25,321 nucleotides of DNA from AWTP1-13 sp039808585 (GTDB taxonomy: Bacteria > Pseudomonadota > Alphaproteobacteria > Rhizobiales > Hyphomicrobiaceae): assembly GCA_039808585.1 (NCBI GenBank), contig JBDHTJ010000065.1, positions 1-25,321 on the forward strand, written 5' to 3'. Shown one piece after another: positions 1 to 8,373 of the stretch. How positions within the stretch are numbered: the stretch's first letter is position 1; each line of letters starts with the position of its first letter. Position numbers and translations under genes: made by a program. The notes below the pieces were generated by a model. The model saw nothing but the letters and a program-made list of their open reading frames with translations, made no database searches and was not told where the DNA came from.

Positions 1-2
1 CC

Positions 3-1430
3 TCAGGCGCCCCAGCCGGCGATGGCCTTCACTTCGAGGAATTCCTCCAGGCCGAACTTGCCCCACTCGCGGCCATTGCCCGACTGGCGATATCCGCCGA
101 AGGGGGCCGCACGCTCGTTCGGCGCACCGTTGAGGTTGACGTTGCCTGCGCGGATGCGCCGGGCCACGCGACGGGCGCGCTCGATGTCACCGGAGGAGAC
201 GTAGCCTGCAAGACCGTACACCGTGTCGTTGGCGATCTTGATGGCCTCATCCTCATCCTTGAAGCCGATGATCGACAGCACCGGCCCGAACACCTCCTCG
301 CGCCCGATGGTCATGTCGTTCTTCACATCCGCGAACACGGTGGGCCGCACATAGTAGCCCTTGTTGAGGCCCTCGGGCCGGCCGATGCCGCCCGTCACCA
401 GCGTGGCACCCTCGTCGATGCCCTTCTTGATGAGGCCCTGGATCTTCTCCCACTGGATCTTGTTCACGACCGGACCCATGGTGGTATCGGCCGCGCGCGG
501 ATCACCCACCTTGGCCTTTTCCGCCACGCTCTTGGCGACGGCGGCCGCCTCCTGCATCTTGGCGAACGGCACCAGCATGCGGGTGGGCGCATTGCAGCTC
601 TGGCCCGAGTTGTTGAAGCAGTGCGCGGCACCGCCCGCGACGAGCTTCGCAAAGTCGGCATCCTCGAGGATGATGTTCGGCGACTTGCCGCCAAGCTCCT
701 GCGTCACGCGCTTCACGGTGGTGGCCGAACGCTGCATCACGTCGATGCCGGCGCGCGTGGAACCCGTGAACGACATCATGTCGATGCCGGGATGGCTGCT
801 CATGGCCGCGCCGACGTCGGGTCCGAGGCCGTTGATGAGATTGAACACGCCTTTGGGTACGCCCGCCTCGTGCAGCACTTCTGCAAAGATCAGCGCCGAA
901 GTCGGCGTGTACTCCGAAGGCTTGAGCACCATGGTGCAGCCCACAGCCAGTGCGGGGGCCACCTTGCAGGCGATCTGGTTCAGCGGCCAGTTCCACGGGG
1001 TGATCATGCCGACGACGCCGATGGGCTCGCGCACGATCATGGCGGTGCCGAGCCGCTCCTCGAAATCGTAGCTCTTGAGCACCTCGAGCGTGGACATGAT
1101 GTGGCCGAGGCCGGCGCCGGCCTGAAACTTCTCGGCGAAGCCCAGCGGTGCGCCCATTTCGTCGGAGATGGCGCCGCCGATCTCCTTCATGCGCTTCTTG
1201 TAGACTTCGATGATGGAGGACAGGAGATCGATGCGCTCCTGCCGGCTGGTCATGGAGAAGCTGTCGAAGGCACGGTGCGCGGCTGCTACCGCCTTGTCGA
1301 CGTCCGCCGCCGAGCCGAGCGCGATCTCGGCCACCGGCTCCTCGGATGCCGGATTGATCACGGGTAGCGACTTCTTGGCGACAGGGTCAACCCAGGCGCC
1401 CTCGATGTAGAACTTGCTGTGCTGGACCAT
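3..1430 (-). CDS. NAD(P)-dependent aldehyde dehydrogenase family protein
   Basis: This 475-residue protein is a full-length member of the aldehyde dehydrogenase superfamily, which oxidises aldehydes to carboxylates with NAD(P)+. The catalytic cysteine lies in the motif GQSC (about C279), the general-base glutamate in QELGGKSPN (about E245), and the cofactor-binding FTGSTRAG motif about 20 residues before that. The N-terminal FYIEGAWVDP and the substrate-loop GREEVFGPVL are also typical. The start is backed by an AAGGA ribosome binding site about 8 bases upstream. It is transcribed divergently from an FAD oxidoreductase and sits beside an organic-acid uptake and oxidation cluster, so it may oxidise a pathway aldehyde. 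The substrate cannot be told from sequence. The stop codon is at the left edge, so the gene is complete. Confidence 0.95.
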   Translation of the reverse strand: MVQHSKFYIEGAWVDPVAKKSLPVINPASEEPVAEIALGSAADVDKAVAAAHRAFDSFSMTSRQERIDLLSSIIEVYKKRMKEIGGAISDEMGAPLGFAEKFQAGAGLGHIMSTLEVLKSYDFEERLGTAMIVREPIGVVGMITPWNWPLNQIACKVAPALAVGCTMVLKPSEYTPTSALIFAEVLHEAGVPKGVFNLINGLGPDVGAAMSSHPGIDMMSFTGSTRAGIDVMQRSATTVKRVTQELGGKSPNIILEDADFAKLVAGGAAHCFNNSGQSCNAPTRMLVPFAKMQEAAAVAKSVAEKAKVGDPRAADTTMGPVVNKIQWEKIQGLIKKGIDEGATLVTGGIGRPEGLNKGYYVRPTVFADVKNDMTIGREEVFGPVLSIIGFKDEDEAIKIANDTVYGLAGYVSSGDIERARRVARRIRAGNVNLNGAPNERAAPFGGYRQSGNGREWGKFGLEEFLEVKAIAGWGA

Positions 1431-1629
1431 GGTGCATCCTTCCCTGTGATCTCTGGTTTGCTGCCCACTTCATCCGCCAACGGCCCGGGAAAGGCAACCG
1501 GCGAAGTTGCAGGGCTGGCGCCTCCGACGGCGCATTTCGTGCTGGTGTCACGTGCCGCTTTGGGGAAAGCTACCGGACAAAAGAGGGCCGATCGAAGGCC
1601 ATCGAACGCATCGGGAACGCCAGGAACGC
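1431..1629. other. Divergent intergenic region, promoters not resolved
   Basis: This 199-base gap separates the aldehyde dehydrogenase from the FAD oxidoreductase and must hold both promoters. I see no convincing -35/-10 pair. Close to the plus-strand start, the hexamer ATCGAA occurs twice at about 10-base spacing and is followed by the related ATCGGG (about 1590-1620), which could be a regulator site or chance. The first 123 bases upstream of the chosen plus-strand start are also open in that frame, but the encoded residues are arginine-rich and look non-coding. Confidence 0.4.
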
Positions 1630-2997
1630 ATGGGACAAGGGCAAGAGACGCAGGCCACACTATTGGAGCCGGCACGGCACACGCACGTCTACGGAACCTA
1701 CGAGGTGGTGGTCCTGGGTGGCGGGCCAGCGGGCATAGCGGCCTCGGTCGCAGCCGCCCGGGCCGGCCGCCGAACCCTGCTCGTTGAACGCTACGGGTTC
1801 CTGGGCGGCATGGGCACGGCTGCCGGTGTGACGAACTTCTGCGGCCTTCACGCCAACGTCTACGGCGAACACAGGCGCGTGGTGTCGGGCATAGCCTCGG
1901 ATCTCCTCGACCGCATCGACCGGCTCGGCGGGCTCAACCAGCCGCACAGCGTCATGGGCCGCATCAAGGCGCAAGCCTACGATACCTCCGCCTACAAGCT
2001 CGCGGCCGACGACCTGCTGCTGTCGGCGGGCGTCGAGATCCTGTTCCATGCCCTCGCCGCGGGCGTGCAGATGGCCGAGCCGGAGCGGATCGCGGCGCTT
2101 CTCGTCGAGACCAAGTCGGGCCGTCGGGCCCTCCTCGCCGACCTCTACATAGATTGCTCTGGCGACGGCGACCTTGCAGCATGGGCCGGCGCACCGTTCG
2201 AGAAGGGCGATGGCCACGGCAACATGCTCTACCCCTCGTCCATGTTCCGCATCAACGGCGTGGAAGCGGCGCGTGTCGATCATTCCTGGAGCGCGCTGGC
2301 GCAGCTCATGGCGGAGGCGGAACGCAACTCCAATCGCCGCTTTCCCCGCAAATCGCCCATCGTCCGCCCTCAGAAAAGCGGCATCGAATGGCGCGCCAAC
2401 ATGACCCAGATCGCGCGCGAAGACGGCCGCGCCATCGACGGCACCGATGCCCGCGAGATTTCCGAAGGCGAGATCCTGGGACGGCGGCAGATCGCGGACG
2501 TGTTCGAGTTCCTCAAGACGGTCCCAGGCTTCGAAGCCTCCTACATCGTCGACATCGCACCCCAGATCGGCATCCGGGAGACCCGCCGCATCGTGGGAGC
2601 CTACATGCTGAGCGAGGCCGACGTGCTCGCCTGCGCCGATTTCGAGGACAGCATCGGCGTCAACGGCTGGCCCATCGAGGCGCACGTCGCAGGCGACGTC
2701 GTGTTCAAGTTCGCGCCCGAGGGCTCGCGCGGCTTCAATGCGCTTCCCTATCGCATGCTGCTGCCGCAAAAGGTTTCGAACCTGCTGGTCGCCGGCCGTT
2801 GCGCATCCATGACGCACATGGGCCAATCGGCGGCCCGCGTCTCGGGTGCCTGCTTCGTGATGGGGCAGGCGGCCGGCACCGCCGCCGACATGGCGCTGGC
2901 GGCCGCATGTACGCCCGGCCAAATCGCCGTTCCCCAGCTGCAGCGGCGGCTCGAGGCGGATGGGGCGTTCCTCGGCAATCTTAACAACCTGAAATAG
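1630..2997 (+). CDS. FAD-dependent oxidoreductase (FAD_oxidored family)
   Basis: This 455-residue flavoprotein has the Rossmann dinucleotide-binding motif GGGPAGIAASVAAARAG at residues 30-48, ending in an acidic strand (LLVERYG), then FLGGMGTAAGV, a signature of the FAD_oxidored family of glucose-inhibited-division-like flavoproteins. A second FAD-contact segment, LLVAGRCASMTHMGQSAARV, lies near residues 385-405. I chose the ATG at 1630 because AGGAA lies 5 bases upstream and the dinucleotide-binding fold starts shortly after it; an ATG at 1507 would add 41 residues with no family resemblance. It is followed after 24 bases by a solute-binding protein gene, so the two are probably co-transcribed. 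The substrate is unknown; the neighbours suggest an organic acid. Confidence 0.9.
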   Translation: MGQGQETQATLLEPARHTHVYGTYEVVVLGGGPAGIAASVAAARAGRRTLLVERYGFLGGMGTAAGVTNFCGLHANVYGEHRRVVSGIASDLLDRIDRLGGLNQPHSVMGRIKAQAYDTSAYKLAADDLLLSAGVEILFHALAAGVQMAEPERIAALLVETKSGRRALLADLYIDCSGDGDLAAWAGAPFEKGDGHGNMLYPSSMFRINGVEAARVDHSWSALAQLMAEAERNSNRRFPRKSPIVRPQKSGIEWRANMTQIAREDGRAIDGTDAREISEGEILGRRQIADVFEFLKTVPGFEASYIVDIAPQIGIRETRRIVGAYMLSEADVLACADFEDSIGVNGWPIEAHVAGDVVFKFAPEGSRGFNALPYRMLLPQKVSNLLVAGRCASMTHMGQSAARVSGACFVMGQAAGTAADMALAAACTPGQIAVPQLQRRLEADGAFLGNLNNLK

Positions 2998-3021
2998 ATC
3001 CAACTGAGCGAGAAGCCTGCG

Positions 3022-3987
3022 ATGTCGAGACTCCTGTCCCTGATCCTGATGCTGGTTCTGCCGGTGTTGCCGGCATCCGCGCAGGGCACCTGGCCATCCA
3101 AGACCGTGAAGATCATCGTGCCTTTCGGCCCCGGCTCCACGCCGGACGCGGTGGCGCGACTGCTGGCGGACGCCTACCAGCAGGACATTCCCGGCGCGAC
3201 GTTCGTCGTCGAGAACAAGCCGGGCGCTAGCGGCAACATAGGTACTGAGGCCGTCGCCAAGGCCGAGCCAGACGGGGCCACGATCGGCCTCTCCATCGGC
3301 GGGCCGCTGGCGATCAACACCATCCTTTTCAGCCAGCTCAAATACAATCCCGCAACCGACATCACCGCCATTTCCCAGCTCGTCACCCAGTCGAGCATCC
3401 TGGCTGTCAACAAGAGCGTTGGCGCCAGCACCGTCGCTGAACTCGTGAGGGCGCTCAAGGCGGACCCCTCCAAATTCACATTCGGTTCCATCGGCGCAGG
3501 CTCCCTCTCGCATCTCGCCATGGAGGCAGTGGCACAGAAGGCAGGCGTGAAGCTCGTGCATCTGCCGACGCAGGGGTCGCCAGCCGCCATGACAGCGCTG
3601 CTGCGCAACGACGTGCAATTGGCCTGCCTGCCCTCGATCGCGGTGACGCCGCAGGCGGGATCCGGCGAGATCCGGATGCTGGCGGTTTCGACACCCAAGC
3701 GATCCCCATTCGTGCCGGAGCTGCCGACCCTGAAGGAGAGCGGCATCGACGTGGAGGCGGATGCGTGGCTCGGATTGATCGCGCCGGCAGGCCTGCCGAA
3801 GGAAATGGTCGATGCCATCCACCGCGCCACCGTGAAAGCCCTCGCCAGTGAGAACGTGAAAGCCAAGCTTGCTGCGCAGCAGATGGAGCCTGTCGGCAGC
3901 AGTCCCGCCGAATTCCGAGCCGTGATCGATGCCGAAATTGCGCGCTGGGCGCCGGTGATCAAGGCTGCGGGCATCAAGGTCAACTGA
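3022..3987 (+). CDS. Periplasmic solute-binding protein, TctC/Bug family
   Basis: The 321-residue product starts with a Sec signal peptide (hydrophobic core LLSLILMLVLPVLP, cleavage near ASA-QG), followed by family motifs: KIIVPFGPGSTPDAVARLLA, VENKPGASGNIGTEAVAKA-like loop, and a C-terminal PAEF/AEIARW segment. TctC (Bug) proteins bind carboxylates in the periplasm for tripartite tricarboxylate transporters. No TctA or TctB membrane gene is present here, which is common because many Bug proteins are orphans that use remote permeases. It lies 24 bases after the FAD oxidoreductase and 90 bases before the FAD/Fe-S dehydrogenase, so it probably delivers the substrate oxidised by these enzymes. 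The exact ligand cannot be deduced. Confidence 0.93.
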   Translation: MSRLLSLILMLVLPVLPASAQGTWPSKTVKIIVPFGPGSTPDAVARLLADAYQQDIPGATFVVENKPGASGNIGTEAVAKAEPDGATIGLSIGGPLAINTILFSQLKYNPATDITAISQLVTQSSILAVNKSVGASTVAELVRALKADPSKFTFGSIGAGSLSHLAMEAVAQKAGVKLVHLPTQGSPAAMTALLRNDVQLACLPSIAVTPQAGSGEIRMLAVSTPKRSPFVPELPTLKESGIDVEADAWLGLIAPAGLPKEMVDAIHRATVKALASENVKAKLAAQQMEPVGSSPAEFRAVIDAEIARWAPVIKAAGIKVN

Positions 3988-4021
3988 CGCTAGCGCCTTT
4001 CGCGTAAGAGACCTCATCGTC

Positions 4022-4050
4022 GCAGGCGCATTGCCAGGATCGGCGCCTGC
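4022..4050. other. Hairpin-forming inverted repeat in the leader of the FAD/Fe-S gene
   Basis: A perfect 8-base inverted repeat (GCAGGCGC at 4022-4029 and GCGCCTGC at 4043-4050) encloses a 13-base loop between the binding-protein stop and the next start. There is no T-run after it, so it is unlikely to be a strong intrinsic terminator; it may be an mRNA processing or stability hairpin, or an operator. Confidence 0.4.
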
Positions 4051-4077
4051 AGGCAGTTTGCGGGCCGAGGGAGAGCC

Positions 4078-7062
4078 ATGGTCACGCTATTGAACAAGCG
4101 CCCCGGCAAGGGGCAGATAACGCAGAGTGCGCATCCCGTGGCCCGCCGCCTGCAGCGCGAGGCGAAGGGTGACGTGCTTTTCGCCACGGCGGACCGCGGC
4201 CGCTACGCCACAGACGCCTCGTTCTACCAGATCATGCCGACCGGTGTGTTCGTGCCGGAGACCGCGCAGGACGCCCTCACGGCCCTGGCAATTGCGCGCG
4301 AGGAAGGCCTGCCCGTGACGGCCCGCGGCGGCGGCACCTCGCAGTGTGGGCAGACGGTGAACTCCGGCCTCGTCATCGACACCTCCAAGCATCTCAACAA
4401 GGTGCTGTCCTTCGACAAGGAGACCAGGACCGTCGTCGTGGAGCCGGGGCTGGTGCTCGACGACCTCAACCGCTGGCTGAAACCGCATGGGCTGTGGTTT
4501 CCCGTCGATGTCTCCACGGCCTCTCGCGCCACCCTCGGCGGCATGGCCGGCAACAACTCCTGTGGCGGCCGCTCGCTGCGCTATGGCACCATGCGCGACA
4601 ACACCATCGCGCTGGAGGCCTGCCTCGCCGACGGACGCTCCGTGGCCTTCGGGCCCTCGTCCCGGCAGGCAGCGCGCGCGAACGAGGAGACGCCGGGCCG
4701 CGATCTCATGAACCGCATGCTAGCCCTGGGCGCACGCGAGGCAGAGGAAATCCGCGCCCGCTTCCCCAAGGTGCAGCGTCGCGTCGGCGGCTACAATCTC
4801 GATGCCCTGCTGCCGGAAGCCAGCGATGCCAATCTCGCGCACCTGCTCGTGGGCTCGGAAGGCACGCTCGCCTTCACCACCAAGCTCGAATTGAAGCTGT
4901 GGCCCGTACTCGGCCGACGCAGCGTTGGCGTCGTGCATTTCGGCAGCTTCTACCAGGCGATGGATGCGGCCCAGCATATCGTCAAGCTGAAACCGATCGC
5001 CGTTGAACTCGTCGACCGCACGATGATTGCGCTCGGTCGCGACATCGCCATGTTCCGCCCGGTGCTTGACGCGGTGGTTCGCGGCGATCCAGACGCCCTG
5101 CTGGTCGTGGAATTCGCGGAGGCCAGCGAGCCCGAGAACCTTGCCAAGCTGAAGCAGCTTTCGGAACTCGTCGCCGATCTCGGATTTGCCTGGAACAACG
5201 CCAAGGAGCGTCAGGGCGGCGTCGTGGACGTGCTCGATGCGGGCCTGCAGGGCCGCATCGCGGAGTTCCGCACCGCGGGCCTCAACGTCATGATGTCGAT
5301 GAAGGAGGCCGGCAAGCCTGTCTCGTTCATCGAGGATTGCGCCGTGCCTCTGCCGCACCTGGCCGACTATACGGCCCGCCTCACCGCGATCTTCGAGAAG
5401 CACGGCACGCGTGGCACCTGGTACGCGCATGCCTCGGAAGGCTGCCTGCACGTGCGCCCCGTGCTCAATCTCAAGCTCGACAAGGACGCCCGCACAATGC
5501 GCGCGATCGCGGAGGAAGCTTTCGCGATGGTGCGCGCCTACAAGGGCTCGCACTCGGGCGAGCACGGCGACGGCATCGTGCGCAGCGAATTTCACGAGGC
5601 GATGTTCGGCTCCCGCCTTGTCGGTGCGTTCAAGGAGGTGAAGGCGAGCTTCGACCCCGAAGGCCGCTACAATCCCGGCAAGATCGTCGATGCGCCACGC
5701 ATGGACGACCGCACGCTGTTCCGGTTCAATGCCAACTACGCCACGAGCAGCCTCACGCCCGAACTCGACTGGAGCGCCTATCCCGGCGGCGCCCACGGCT
5801 TCCAGGGCGCGGCGGAGATGTGCAACAACAACGGCGCCTGCCGCTCCATGGCAGGTGGCGTAATGTGCCCGTCCTATCGCGTGACACGCGACGAGACGCA
5901 CGTCACGCGCGGGCGCGCCAACACGCTGCGCCTCGCGCTCTCGGAGCAGTTGGGGCCTGATGCACTCGCCTCCGACGAGATGCACGATGCTCTCGAACTT
6001 TGCGTCTCCTGCAAGGGCTGCCGGCGCGAGTGCCCCACAGGCGTCGACATGGCGCGCATGAAGATCGAGGTGCTCGCCGCACGCGCCAAAAAATACGGCC
6101 TGTCGCTTCGAGACCGGCTGGTCGCCTATCTGCCCCGCTACGCGCCCTACGCCCGGCATGTGCCGTGGCTGATGAATGCGCGCGACAGTGTGCCGGGTCT
6201 CGCCAGGCTATCCGAGAAGCTCATGGGCCTTGCGGCGGATCGCCCGCTTCCCTTGTGGCGGCGCGACGTGTTCGCGCCGGGAGAGGCGGCTGTCGGCCCT
6301 ACTGCAGGCCGCGAGGTCGTGCTTCTTGCCGATACCTTCAATCGCACGTTCGAGCGCGAGAACCTTGACGCGGCCATCGCCGTGCTTGTGCGCGCCGGCT
6401 ATCGCGTGCACCTGCCGAAGCCGGTCGATGGAAGCTCTCGCGCGCTCTGTTGCGGGCGCACTTTCCTGTCGGCGGGGCTCGTGGCCGAAGCGCGTCACGA
6501 ACTGGATCGGATGCTTGCCGCTCTCGCCCCCTTTGCGGCACGCGGTGTTCCGATCGTGGGCCTGGAACCCAGTTGCCTGCTGACGTTGCGCGACGAAGCC
6601 GAGGCCCTGCGGCCGGGAGAGGCATCGCGCACACTCGCCCGACACGCGCGGCTCTTCGAGGAATTCGTTGCAGAAGAGGCCGATGCAGGTCACTTCCGCC
6701 TCCCGCTTGGCGAGATCGGCGGCCATGTGCTTTTGCATGGCCACTGCCACCAGAAGGCATTTGGTGCCATGGGGGCCGTGCAGAAAACACTGGCGCTCAT
6801 CCCCGGCCTGACAGTGGAAACCGTGGAGACGAGTTGCTGCGGCATGGCCGGCGCCTTCGGCTATCAGGCCGAGACGCTGCCCATCTCGAAGGCCATGGCG
6901 GAGCATTCACTGCTGCCGGCGGTTCGCAAGGCGGATGCTGGAAGCCTGATCGCGGCGGATGGCACCTCCTGCCGACACCAGATCGAGGACGGCACAGGCC
7001 GCCGGGCCCAGCACGTGGCGGTACTCCTCGCCCGAAGCGCACAGGCCGCAAAGCCTGCTTGA
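4078..7062 (+). CDS. FAD/Fe-S 2-hydroxyacid dehydrogenase, YdiJ/GlcD-like fusion
   Basis: This 994-residue protein joins an N-terminal PCMH-type FAD domain (about residues 45-270, including TARGGGTSQCGQ and GNNSCGGRSLRYG), a C-terminal FAD-oxidase domain (to about 560, including HSGEHGDGIVRSEF), and an iron-sulphur half. The latter has a cysteine set at C582, C588 and C597 (CNNNGAC then MCPSY), a cluster CVSCKGCRRECP (C642, C645, C648, C652) and two CCG heterodisulphide-reductase-like motifs (C791-C792 and C920-C921). The length and order match YdiJ-type enzymes (about 1,000 residues; D-2-hydroxyglutarate or D-lactate oxidation), which pass electrons to the respiratory chain. A GGGAGAG ribosome site precedes the start. 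Context suggests the natural substrate is an imported hydroxy acid; which one is not decidable. Confidence 0.92.
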   Translation: MVTLLNKRPGKGQITQSAHPVARRLQREAKGDVLFATADRGRYATDASFYQIMPTGVFVPETAQDALTALAIAREEGLPVTARGGGTSQCGQTVNSGLVIDTSKHLNKVLSFDKETRTVVVEPGLVLDDLNRWLKPHGLWFPVDVSTASRATLGGMAGNNSCGGRSLRYGTMRDNTIALEACLADGRSVAFGPSSRQAARANEETPGRDLMNRMLALGAREAEEIRARFPKVQRRVGGYNLDALLPEASDANLAHLLVGSEGTLAFTTKLELKLWPVLGRRSVGVVHFGSFYQAMDAAQHIVKLKPIAVELVDRTMIALGRDIAMFRPVLDAVVRGDPDALLVVEFAEASEPENLAKLKQLSELVADLGFAWNNAKERQGGVVDVLDAGLQGRIAEFRTAGLNVMMSMKEAGKPVSFIEDCAVPLPHLADYTARLTAIFEKHGTRGTWYAHASEGCLHVRPVLNLKLDKDARTMRAIAEEAFAMVRAYKGSHSGEHGDGIVRSEFHEAMFGSRLVGAFKEVKASFDPEGRYNPGKIVDAPRMDDRTLFRFNANYATSSLTPELDWSAYPGGAHGFQGAAEMCNNNGACRSMAGGVMCPSYRVTRDETHVTRGRANTLRLALSEQLGPDALASDEMHDALELCVSCKGCRRECPTGVDMARMKIEVLAARAKKYGLSLRDRLVAYLPRYAPYARHVPWLMNARDSVPGLARLSEKLMGLAADRPLPLWRRDVFAPGEAAVGPTAGREVVLLADTFNRTFERENLDAAIAVLVRAGYRVHLPKPVDGSSRALCCGRTFLSAGLVAEARHELDRMLAALAPFAARGVPIVGLEPSCLLTLRDEAEALRPGEASRTLARHARLFEEFVAEEADAGHFRLPLGEIGGHVLLHGHCHQKAFGAMGAVQKTLALIPGLTVETVETSCCGMAGAFGYQAETLPISKAMAEHSLLPAVRKADAGSLIAADGTSCRHQIEDGTGRRAQHVAVLLARSAQAAKPA

Positions 7063-7112
7063 CTGCCTGCCTTGGTGCAGTTCCAGCCTGCTGGTCGGCA
7101 AATGAGGAAAAG

Positions 7113-7670
7113 CTATCGCCCGAGAGCCGCCGCAAGATCGAGGACGAGCCCGGTAGGGTCGAGGCGCAACTCGCCATCGGCATGTGCGCTGGCAGCAACA
7201 GTGCCATCGGCCAGCCGCGCGTGATGCGTCACCGTCATCGTATCCGGATCGACGATCAGATAGTGCATCACGCTCGCAAGCTTGAAATAGCCCGAGAGCT
7301 TGGCACCCTTGTCCATGACCGCAGTCGAGGGCGACAGCACCTCCACCACCACCACGGGATTGGGCACTGTGAGCCGATCATTTTCGATGGGCTGCCCGAA
7401 GCGCACGATCACGTCGGGCTCGTAAGCGGTTGTCTGGTCGACCGGCACGGCCATGCCATCGACAAAGACCTCGCCCGCGAGATGCAGGTTTGCGACGGAC
7501 GCCTGCAATGCTTTGGCAAACACGAACTTGAGACGATTGTGGATCGCACGTTCAGGCGACATCGGAATGATTTGTCCGTCAATCAATTCCGTGCGCGAGG
7601 CTTCAGCCCGGGCCTCCGCCCAGGCCAGATATTCCGGCACGGTCAATCGCTTGCGAAATGCAATATTCAT
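7113..7670 (-). CDS. Uma2-family protein (predicted PD-(D/E)XK nuclease fold), copy A
   Basis: This 185-residue protein belongs to the Uma2 (DUF820) family, a PD-(D/E)XK nuclease-like fold that is very abundant in cyanobacteria and scattered elsewhere; the biological role is not established. The nuclease-like residues are present: PD at residues 85-86, E110 in VVVVEVLSPST and K124, with the conserved HYLIVDP strand following. It lies 42 bases downstream of a same-length paralogue. A gapless hand alignment gives about 56% identity between the two, so they look like a tandem duplication. Its stop is 50 bases from the convergent FAD/Fe-S gene. No strong ribosome site is seen before the ATG. Confidence 0.88.
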   Translation of the reverse strand: MNIAFRKRLTVPEYLAWAEARAEASRTELIDGQIIPMSPERAIHNRLKFVFAKALQASVANLHLAGEVFVDGMAVPVDQTTAYEPDVIVRFGQPIENDRLTVPNPVVVVEVLSPSTAVMDKGAKLSGYFKLASVMHYLIVDPDTMTVTHHARLADGTVAASAHADGELRLDPTGLVLDLAAALGR

Positions 7671-7712
7671 TGCTGCAGATTACCCTCGCGCGCCTCGGAA
7701 GGCGAGTAGGGA

Positions 7713-8270
7713 TCAAGCCTGAAAGATCTCTGCCAGATCGAGCACGAGGCCGGGCGGATCGAGGCGGAGTTCGCCGCTGGTGTACGTTTTCGCTGCGACC
7801 GTCCCATCGGCGGCGCGGCCGTAATGCGTCACACCCATCGTTTCCGGATCGACGATGAGATAGTGCTGCAGGCTCGGCAGCGAGAAGTAGCCGTCGCGTT
7901 TGATGCCGCGATCGATGTGGGCGGTCGTGGGTGACAGCACCTCGACCACCACGACCGGCGTTGGGATCACGCGGGTGCCCCTTGGAAGCTTGGGCCCTGG
8001 ATAGACGAGCGCGTCCGGCTGGAATGCACTCCCGCTACCCACGGCAACGGCCGCGCCGTCGGTGAGCACTTCAAAGTCCAATGAGGCGTTCCCGACCGCG
8101 CGCATCAATGCGATGGCGATGGCGAGCTTCAGTTCGACATGCTCAATGAGTTCGGGAGCCATCCTGAAAATCTGGCCGTCAATTAGTTCCGTGCGCGGCC
8201 TTTCACTCTGGGCATCCGCCCAGGCGATGTACTCCGGCACCGTCAATGGAGTGCGATAGGCAATATTCAT
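7713..8270 (-). CDS. Uma2-family protein (predicted PD-(D/E)XK nuclease fold), copy B
   Basis: This is the upstream member of the tandem Uma2 pair, also 185 residues. It keeps the same nuclease-fold residues (PD at 85-86, E110, K124) and the strongly conserved blocks LTVPEY near the N terminus, RTELIDGQI, PVVVVEVLSP, HYLIVDP and GELRLDP. The region from about residue 90 to 104, just before the catalytic strand, is the most divergent from copy A. Both copies are intact, so neither appears to be decaying. The pair sits downstream of icd but is separated from it by a strong terminator-like hairpin, implying its own promoter in the 8271-8322 interval, which I could not identify. Confidence 0.88.
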   Translation of the reverse strand: MNIAYRTPLTVPEYIAWADAQSERPRTELIDGQIFRMAPELIEHVELKLAIAIALMRAVGNASLDFEVLTDGAAVAVGSGSAFQPDALVYPGPKLPRGTRVIPTPVVVVEVLSPTTAHIDRGIKRDGYFSLPSLQHYLIVDPETMGVTHYGRAADGTVAAKTYTSGELRLDPPGLVLDLAEIFQA

Positions 8271-8322
8271 GGGGACAGCCTATCACGAGGACGGCCGAGA
8301 GGCAAAACCGCGCCCTGAAACG

Positions 8323-8349
8323 ACTACGGCGCCCCAAGGGCGCCGTAGT
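8323..8349 (-). terminator. Intrinsic terminator-like hairpin downstream of icd
   Basis: A perfect 12-base-pair stem (8323-8334 with 8338-8349) closes a 3-base loop 25 bases after the icd stop codon. Read on the minus strand the stem is GC-rich and followed by CGTTTC, a weak T-tract. It also separates icd from the downstream Uma2 genes. Confidence 0.75.
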
Positions 8350-8373
8350 ACTCTATGCGATCGTAGAAGGGGC

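Noticed and set aside
1660..4017. 785-codon open frame on the minus strand
   Set aside because: It is antisense to the FAD oxidoreductase and binding protein, which match families clearly. Its translation is rich in H, R, G and A without domain motifs, as expected from GC-rich codon bias mirrored on the other strand.
4720..6159. 479-codon open frame on the minus strand
   Set aside because: Antisense to the FAD/Fe-S dehydrogenase, no recognisable motif, no ribosome site.
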